Assembly (NCBI GenBank): GCA_002299135.1
Contig: DBNM01000024.1
Location: forward strand, 8,307-19,778
Reading direction: 5' to 3'
Source: Candidatus Neomicrothrix sp. UBA672
GTDB taxonomy: Bacteria; Actinomycetota; Acidimicrobiia; Acidimicrobiales; MedAcidi-G1
DNA: 11,472 nt
This document shows, piece by piece, positions 7,384-11,472 of this stretch. Every line of letters starts with the position of its first letter. Within the stretch, counting starts at the first letter, position 1. The notes under the pieces are model-generated. The model was given only the letters and a program-made list of their open reading frames with translations. It made no database searches and was not told the origin of the DNA. A program made the translations under genes and the position numbers.

Positions 7384-7408
7384 GATGGGATTTTATGAGC
7401 TTAAAACG

Positions 7409-7630
7409 TTAAATAACCCTAATCGGCTCTGAATACCGCAACGGAGGCACTAGGCCTGCATCTGCGATCTCCTTAATGGATCGGTATTCATCAAGATTAA
7501 TAATCACAGCTGTTGAGTCAGCACTCCCGCATAAAAAAGTAACCACACAATCTCCACAGTGCTGTGATTCTTGTTTCGCGCACTTTTCACAATCAATTAA
7601 TAGCTTTTTTTCTGTTGCTTTAAAATTCAT
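7409..7630 (-). CDS. Small Cys-rich protein with DCVVT motif, probable zinc-ribbon-like, function unknown
   Basis: A 73-residue protein if started at the ATG at 7630. Two CxxC pairs, C14/C17 and C25/C28, lie 7 residues apart, with a further C34, in the stretch DCEKCAKQESQHCGDCVVTF; this suggests a structural metal site. A short strand and helix region ends in EIADAGLVPPLR, then a basic tail. I recall small uncharacterised actinobacterial proteins with the same CxDCVVT and ADAGLVPxLR elements, but cannot name a function or domain. The frame also extends to an ATG at 7702 (97 aa). That longer form adds a segment with two extra Cys, runs into the divergent gene's start region and lacks a ribosome-binding site, so I prefer 7630, with modest certainty. 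It precedes queG by 25 nt and is probably the first gene of the - strand operon. Confidence 0.65.
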   Translation of the reverse strand: MNFKATEKKLLIDCEKCAKQESQHCGDCVVTFLCGSADSTAVIINLDEYRSIKEIADAGLVPPLRYSEPIRVI

Positions 7631-7716
7631 ACTTATAGATTGACAAACACCTGTGACAGTAAAATCAATTTTTAAACATCTAACTGGCTTATCCAGTGGC
7701 AAGGTACCTTTTAATA
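7631..7716. promoter_or_regulatory. Divergent start region between the Cys-rich gene and the secreted hydrolase gene
   Basis: Both flanking genes begin here and point away from each other, so promoters for both operons should lie in or near these 86 nt. On the + strand there is a perfect TTGACA (7640-7645) and a TAAAAT (7660-7665), but only 14 nt separate them, short for a standard sigma-70 promoter. A perfect 10-base palindrome AAGGTACCTT (7701-7710) lies just upstream of the hydrolase GTG, and an ACTGG/CCAGT inverted repeat spans 7683-7697. These are candidates only. Palindromes of this length are expected several times by chance in a window this size. Confidence 0.3.
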
Positions 7717-9123
7717 GTGAAAACTAGGCTTACTTTAAGCTTCTTAACGTTATTTTTCTTGATTTCTTCTACTTCTTGCGGGTCACCTGAAAAGCCACTA
7801 GAGAATATTACTCAAATCGCTGAAAACTGCCCGGGAGAGGCAGTACCGACACAAGTGTCTGTTAACTGTTACAAGCACAAAGCAGGAAATTCGACTACAG
7901 CTTTTGCCATTCTCAAATCTCCAAATGCCAGACAAGCACCAATTCTTTTTCTTCACGGTGGGCCAGGTGGAAGATCAATAATGGATAGACATATATGGCT
8001 CACACCGCGGTCGGAAATGCTAAATTCACATGATTTGATTTTAATTGACCAAAAAGGTTCGGGTGAGTCTGAACCCTCTCTGGACTGCTGGGAAGTTGAT
8101 GAAGGTTTGACCGAAAATTCCATTTCAGCATGCAAGACACGGCTCTCTTTAGAAGGTATTAATTTTTCCTCTTATCAAGTCAAAGAAATTGCTAAAGACA
8201 TCATTCAACTCAGAATTTCTTTGGGGATTAAAAAATGGAATCTGTACGGCGTTTCTTTCGGTTCTCGGATCGCACTCGAGTTGCTTTCAATAGACGAAGG
8301 GGCAGTGGATAGCGTTGTTCTTGATTCACCTCTTCCTGGCCATGTGGCAGCTTACGACTCTTTACCTCCCGAGTCAGAGGCCGCAGTAAATCTCGCTCTT
8401 AGCAACTGTCAAAAAATTAGCGGCTGTGATCTCTCACTTTTAAGTCAAGAAAACTCTTATTGTTCAAATACACAAAACCTTTTGTCTGAATGTCTCAGCA
8501 ACCTACTAACCAAACTTAAAAGAAATCCGATCATGTTTTCGAATGATGAAAACATCATTTCTGTTGACGATTCTGCATTTGCATTTGCCTTAGTTAGCAC
8601 ACTCGCTCACCCAGATGGGAAAGAGGCTGTTCCTAGGGGTGTGATGCTAGCGCTAAATGGAAGAATGGCAGAAGCGATGGACACCCTTTTGAAAGCTAAT
8701 GTCACTGGATACTCAAAAGGTGATGAGTTAAGCGAAGGTGCTCAATTCTCAGCGGAGTGCCTAGATGAACTTCCAAAAAACAACCCACTAATTGAGGAAT
8801 ACTCAACACCTCTAGCTTCAGCTCTGAGCAAAAGAGAAGAAGTTCTTCAGGGAATCTGTGCTATCTGGACCCCCGGTGAAAACCTTACGAAGAAATACTT
8901 TCCCAAATCCTTCGAGACGGAAACTCTAATACTTTCAGGATTACTTGATCCAATTACACCAGCCTCCTGGTCTTTAAAGACAGAAGAAATCTTGCCAAAT
9001 TCTATTTTAATACAAAGAGAAAATTGGACACATGCCCCCTCATTGAACGATGCCTGTGCAAAAGAGCTTGTCTACAAGTTTTTCAATGGTGAACGTTGGA
9101 GTGTGGAAAAACCACCTTGCTGA
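7717..9123 (+). CDS. Secreted alpha/beta-hydrolase lipoprotein, tripeptidyl-aminopeptidase-like (peptidase S33 type)
   Basis: About 468 residues from the GTG at 7717. The start encodes a compact lipoprotein signal: basic KTR, hydrophobic LSFLTLFFLI, then STSC with the presumed lipidated Cys21. An in-frame GTG at 7696 (475 aa) is possible but lacks a ribosome-binding site; AAGG at 7701-7704 serves 7717. The hydrolase core has HGGPGG (80-85, oxyanion region), the nucleophile elbow GVSFG with Ser180, Asp411 in GLLDPITP, and His439 in WTHAPS, so the Ser-Asp-His triad is complete. Twelve further cysteines, an even number, fit a disulfide-bonded extracytoplasmic enzyme. The architecture, with an inserted helical region and a Cys-rich TAP-like C-terminal segment, resembles Streptomyces tripeptidyl aminopeptidase and proline iminopeptidases. 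The probable role is trimming peptides outside the membrane for nutrition; an esterase is the alternative. It stands alone between a divergent and a convergent neighbour. Confidence 0.82.
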   Translation: MKTRLTLSFLTLFFLISSTSCGSPEKPLENITQIAENCPGEAVPTQVSVNCYKHKAGNSTTAFAILKSPNARQAPILFLHGGPGGRSIMDRHIWLTPRSEMLNSHDLILIDQKGSGESEPSLDCWEVDEGLTENSISACKTRLSLEGINFSSYQVKEIAKDIIQLRISLGIKKWNLYGVSFGSRIALELLSIDEGAVDSVVLDSPLPGHVAAYDSLPPESEAAVNLALSNCQKISGCDLSLLSQENSYCSNTQNLLSECLSNLLTKLKRNPIMFSNDENIISVDDSAFAFALVSTLAHPDGKEAVPRGVMLALNGRMAEAMDTLLKANVTGYSKGDELSEGAQFSAECLDELPKNNPLIEEYSTPLASALSKREEVLQGICAIWTPGENLTKKYFPKSFETETLILSGLLDPITPASWSLKTEEILPNSILIQRENWTHAPSLNDACAKELVYKFFNGERWSVEKPPC

Positions 9124-9134
9124 ACATAACGATC

Positions 9135-10271
9135 TCAAGGAACGTAGACCCCTAGCCAGGCAAACACACACAATGAAACCATGCAACAAGCTGAGACAAA
9201 AGGAACAACGAGTCGAAGTCTTGGTTGACTGGCAAGCAATAACACGCTCAGAATTATTGGAAACCCGTTTAATGCGTATCTCTCAAGACTGTTTATATTC
9301 TCAGCTCCAAGTGCCACCAATATGCAACTACTCGAAAAAAGTCCGTATCTTAGGGGCCAATCTTTAAAAAGTTTTATCAACAACACCAACAACAGCAAGG
9401 CAGAAATGACGTGCAGGGTTTCTGTTGCTGAAGTGCCAGTTAATACTCGACCAACTCCCTTAACTATTCTAGAAAATGGGTCTACAAAACTACCCCGTAA
9501 AGACTCTTGCGCTTTTATGGGTGCGAAGGCTTGATCAAAGTGGAATGAAGCCCAAAGTATGTATACCCCGCTGCCTGCAAATCCACTGATTAAAGCAACT
9601 ATCGGCTTGAACGAAATCTTTCTTTGGTTCATTTTCCAATTTTCCAAAACCGCACAGAATATTGGAATAGTAAGCAGTAAACCGGTAGGTCTTACTAAGG
9701 CTGCTGCAAATGAACAAAAGATAACTATCTTCCATTGTCCTTTTCGAAGAGCTAGGAAACAAAAAATACTAAGAGCTAAAAAAAGGCTTTCTGCGTAAGC
9801 CCAAGTAAGGACAAAAGAAGATGGAAAAACAGATAGCAGCCAAACAGATCGCTTCGCCAATTCTTCGTTATTACTTTCGACAAGAACCAATTTTTTAATT
9901 GCTAACAAAGTGATCAAGGAGGCAACATTTGCAACAAGCACCAAAGAAACTGCAGCAGGACCCGGGATGAAAGAATCAAAAAACCGGCCAACAAATACAA
10001 AGCCGGGGAAAAACCGGATTCCTTCTATAAGCACATCGTCGTAACCGTTTGTAACAATAGATGCGTACCAATCCCCATCCCATGCCATCAAACCTCTGTC
10101 GAACCTTTCCCCATTTGGTGAGTCAAAAGTCCCTGAGAATAATTTACTTAAGAACCACGCCAAGAGAACAAGACATTTAGAGACAACAAATGCTGGCAAC
10201 ACCGCGAATATCTCATGACGAAAATTGCCGCCGATCATCTCTTTAACCGATTTGATTCGTTCAGATCTCAT
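9135..10271 (-). CDS. PIG-V-like polytopic mannosyltransferase (GT-C fold)
   Basis: About 378 residues from the ATG at 10271; a GTG one codon earlier at 10274 is equally possible. Roughly eight to ten hydrophobic segments span the protein. PIG-V/GT76 family marks are WDGDWY (64-69) in the first large extracytoplasmic loop, where the Asp residues are the likely catalytic site, then IRFFPGF (85-91), AYAESLF (158-164), LVRPTG (192-197) and a late SLERYALNGFP (328-338). Eukaryotic PIG-V adds the second mannose to GPI anchors using dolichol-phosphate-mannose. Bacterial relatives are presumed to use polyprenyl-phosphate-mannose on outer-face glycolipids or polymers, but the actual acceptor is unknown. 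Start and stop overlap with the upstream GT39-like gene (TGATG or GTGA) suggests coupled translation and a joint role. It converges with the hydrolase gene with 11 nt between stops. Confidence 0.75.
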   Translation of the reverse strand: MRSERIKSVKEMIGGNFRHEIFAVLPAFVVSKCLVLLAWFLSKLFSGTFDSPNGERFDRGLMAWDGDWYASIVTNGYDDVLIEGIRFFPGFVFVGRFFDSFIPGPAAVSLVLVANVASLITLLAIKKLVLVESNNEELAKRSVWLLSVFPSSFVLTWAYAESLFLALSIFCFLALRKGQWKIVIFCSFAAALVRPTGLLLTIPIFCAVLENWKMNQRKISFKPIVALISGFAGSGVYILWASFHFDQAFAPIKAQESLRGSFVDPFSRIVKGVGRVLTGTSATETLHVISALLLLVLLIKLFKDWPLRYGLFSSSCILVALGAENINSLERYALNGFPIILSVLLLASQPRLRLVVPFVSACCMVSLCVFAWLGVYVP

Positions 10272-11472
10272 CACTTGTTACTGTCATATCGAACAAGATT
10301 CGCCGGATTGTAATACTCGTCACCATCAGCATTCACAAGAGTTTGCCCACCGCCTAATCGCTTGTTCAATTCTGACCTAAACGAACTGCATTGATTTTCG
10401 AATGATTCGAAGCCATCTATCCATACAAGCCAAATATTTTCCTCACTAGTGTGTCTAGCTAAAAGTTTTTCCGCCAAGAGCAAAGGTGATGAATTTGAAT
10501 TACGTTCCCTGTAGTCGTACCAGTCAATTCTCTCCCCTCCTCCCAATGAGGGGTAAGCGAAAAATTCATACTTCTCGCCTAAGATCCTGTTTCCTGCTGG
10601 AGCCAACTGATCAGGGCAAAAAACTACCGCATCGCCTTCTTTTCCTTTGCTGATAACAACGTCAGCAATTTCCCCGAGTTGAGTTCGGTCCCTTGAAAGT
10701 TCTCTAGCCACCGAAACAGAGCAAAGCAGTAAAAAAATTGTAAAAATTAAAAGAGTTGCCTTCGGAGGTAACCGTGACAATCCGACAGCAGAAGCGAAGA
10801 TTGTAAATGGAAAGAAGAAAACCCCGTATCTACCTTGAAATGCCGTGTCTGTTAAAAGGCTGACTGCACCTCCGAGAAGCATCGTGGAGATAGAAATCAA
10901 ACAAATACGGTTGAGCCAAGAAAGTTCATTTAAACCAACTTCCAATCTGGAATCTATTTCGTTAATTCGCGTGAAAAATCCAAGCGCTACTAATAAAGAA
11001 AGTGATACTGCAACCAACAACGCCTCTGATCCTTTTCCGCCACCGAAAGCTTCTAAGGTCAAAGCTAGAACAACCGTTGGTCTTGGAGCTTTCGCCCAAG
11101 GGGTTCCTGTATGTTCCAACTGCTCGAAGAAAATTGGTAACCAAAAAATAAAAGGGATGCAGGCTCCCGCACTCCAGGCTATTAACGATTTGTAGTTCTT
11201 GTTTTCTTCGCCTGAACTTCTTTTAGCTTTAATCAAAAGAGAGACTAGAAGCGCCAAAAAGAAGAAAAGGGACCAGTAATGAGTCAACAACAAGCTAGCA
11301 AGAGTTAGTGCATAAAAAAATTTGTTCTTATTCTTAGAATTCTGTGTAGTTCTATAGAGATTTAAATAAACGCAGAGTAATAAAAAAATTAGTAAAGAAT
11401 ACATGCGAACTTCAGTCGCGTATCTGATGGAAAAAGGACTTGCTGCAATTAATGAAGCGGCTATTAGTGATT
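10271..11472 (-). CDS. GT39-like polytopic glycosyltransferase, 5'-truncated by window edge
   Basis: The first ATG in this frame is at 11404, but the frame stays open to the window edge, and the codons upstream of that ATG encode the family motif: SPFSIRYATEVRMYSLLIFL runs across it (Glu at 11411-11413). This corresponds to the conserved P-x-x-x-Y-x-x-E-x-R-M-Y segment of GT39/PMT-like GT-C enzymes, so the true start lies outside. The visible 399 residues show about seven to nine membrane segments, a TAFQGRYGVFFFPF segment typical of the late membrane part of these enzymes, and a soluble C-terminal domain of about 140 residues with DAVVFCPDQLAP, encoded by about 10274-10700. GT39-like enzymes transfer a sugar, often mannose or arabinose, from a polyprenyl phosphate to lipid, polysaccharide or protein outside the membrane. 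The substrate is not readable here. The catalytic Asp region of the first loop is outside the window. The stop overlaps the PIG-V-like start. Confidence 0.72.
   Translation of the reverse strand, partial: SLIAASLIAASPFSIRYATEVRMYSLLIFLLLCVYLNLYRTTQNSKNKNKFFYALTLASLLLTHYWSLFFFLALLVSLLIKAKRSSGEENKNYKSLIAWSAGACIPFIFWLPIFFEQLEHTGTPWAKAPRPTVVLALTLEAFGGGKGSEALLVAVSLSLLVALGFFTRINEIDSRLEVGLNELSWLNRICLISISTMLLGGAVSLLTDTAFQGRYGVFFFPFTIFASAVGLSRLPPKATLLIFTIFLLLCSVSVARELSRDRTQLGEIADVVISKGKEGDAVVFCPDQLAPAGNRILGEKYEFFAYPSLGGGERIDWYDYRERNSNSSPLLLAEKLLARHTSEENIWLVWIDGFESFENQCSSFRSELNKRLGGGQTLVNADGDEYYNPANLVRYDSNK

Noticed and set aside
7696..7716. GTG at 7696 as start of the hydrolase and ATG at 7702 for the Cys-rich protein
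   Set aside because: Together they would overlap head-to-head by 7 nt, neither has a ribosome-binding site, and the internal starts at 7717 and 7630 give cleaner proteins. Not fully excluded.
9050..9367. 105-residue + strand frame spanning the hydrolase end and the PIG-V-like gene
   Set aside because: It overlaps two well-supported genes in other frames, has no ribosome-binding site and no recognisable features.
11402..11404. ATG at 11404 as the start of the GT39-like gene
   Set aside because: The codons upstream are open to the window edge and encode the first half of a conserved family motif that continues across this Met, so the gene is 5'-truncated by the window.
1..11472. tRNA, rRNA, CRISPR, insertion sequence, phage or defence system
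   Set aside because: No cloverleaf, repeat array, transposase, integrase or defence-associated domain was seen; nearly every base lies in a recognisable chromosomal gene.

Overview
The window looks like chromosomal DNA from a low-to-moderate-GC actinobacterium (Actinomycetota). A small-genome aquatic lineage, for example within the Acidimicrobiia, would fit, but the class is a guess. The phylum rests on three things recognised from memory of the families. One is a response regulator / histidine kinase / GerMN lipoprotein run that matches mtrA-mtrB-lpqB. Another is a PimB'-type mannosyltransferase next to an SRPBCC protein resembling mycobacterial Rv2185c. The last is a small Cys-rich protein with a DCVVT motif. 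Coding density is very high: the longest gap is about 120 bases, and I see no RNA gene, insertion sequence, CRISPR array or phage gene.

Layout. (1) Positions 1-252 hold the 3' end of an inositol-monophosphatase-family gene on the + strand. (2) Positions 374-4630 are a tight + strand run: MtrA-like regulator, MtrB-like sensor kinase, a short GerMN-domain lipoprotein (start overlapping the kinase stop as TGATG), and glycerol kinase 11 nt further on. (3) Positions 7630 down to 4635 are a - strand run: Cys-rich small protein, QueG, PimB-like mannosyltransferase (ATGA overlap with queG), and the SRPBCC protein. It converges on glpK with only 4 nt between stop codons. (4) Positions 7717-9123 encode a secreted, Cys-rich, probably lipid-anchored alpha/beta hydrolase of the tripeptidyl-aminopeptidase-like (S33) type, divergent from the run in (3). 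(5) Positions 11472 down to 9135 hold two polytopic GT-C membrane glycosyltransferases on the - strand, a GT39-like one cut by the window edge and a PIG-V-like one, joined by a start/stop overlap.

How the genes may fit together (inference). Much of the window concerns the cell envelope. The MtrAB-type system monitors envelope or division state with its lipoprotein partner. Glycerol kinase makes glycerol-3-phosphate for phospholipids. The inositol-phosphatase-family enzyme could supply inositol. PimB and the two membrane glycosyltransferases could add mannose to phosphatidylinositol, polymers or proteins. QueG (tRNA queuosine maturation) is the housekeeping outlier. I found no convincing novel defence or mobile system. 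The most useful leads are the shortened LpqB-like protein followed by glpK, the uncharacterised Cys-rich small protein, and the envelope-mannosylation gene set.
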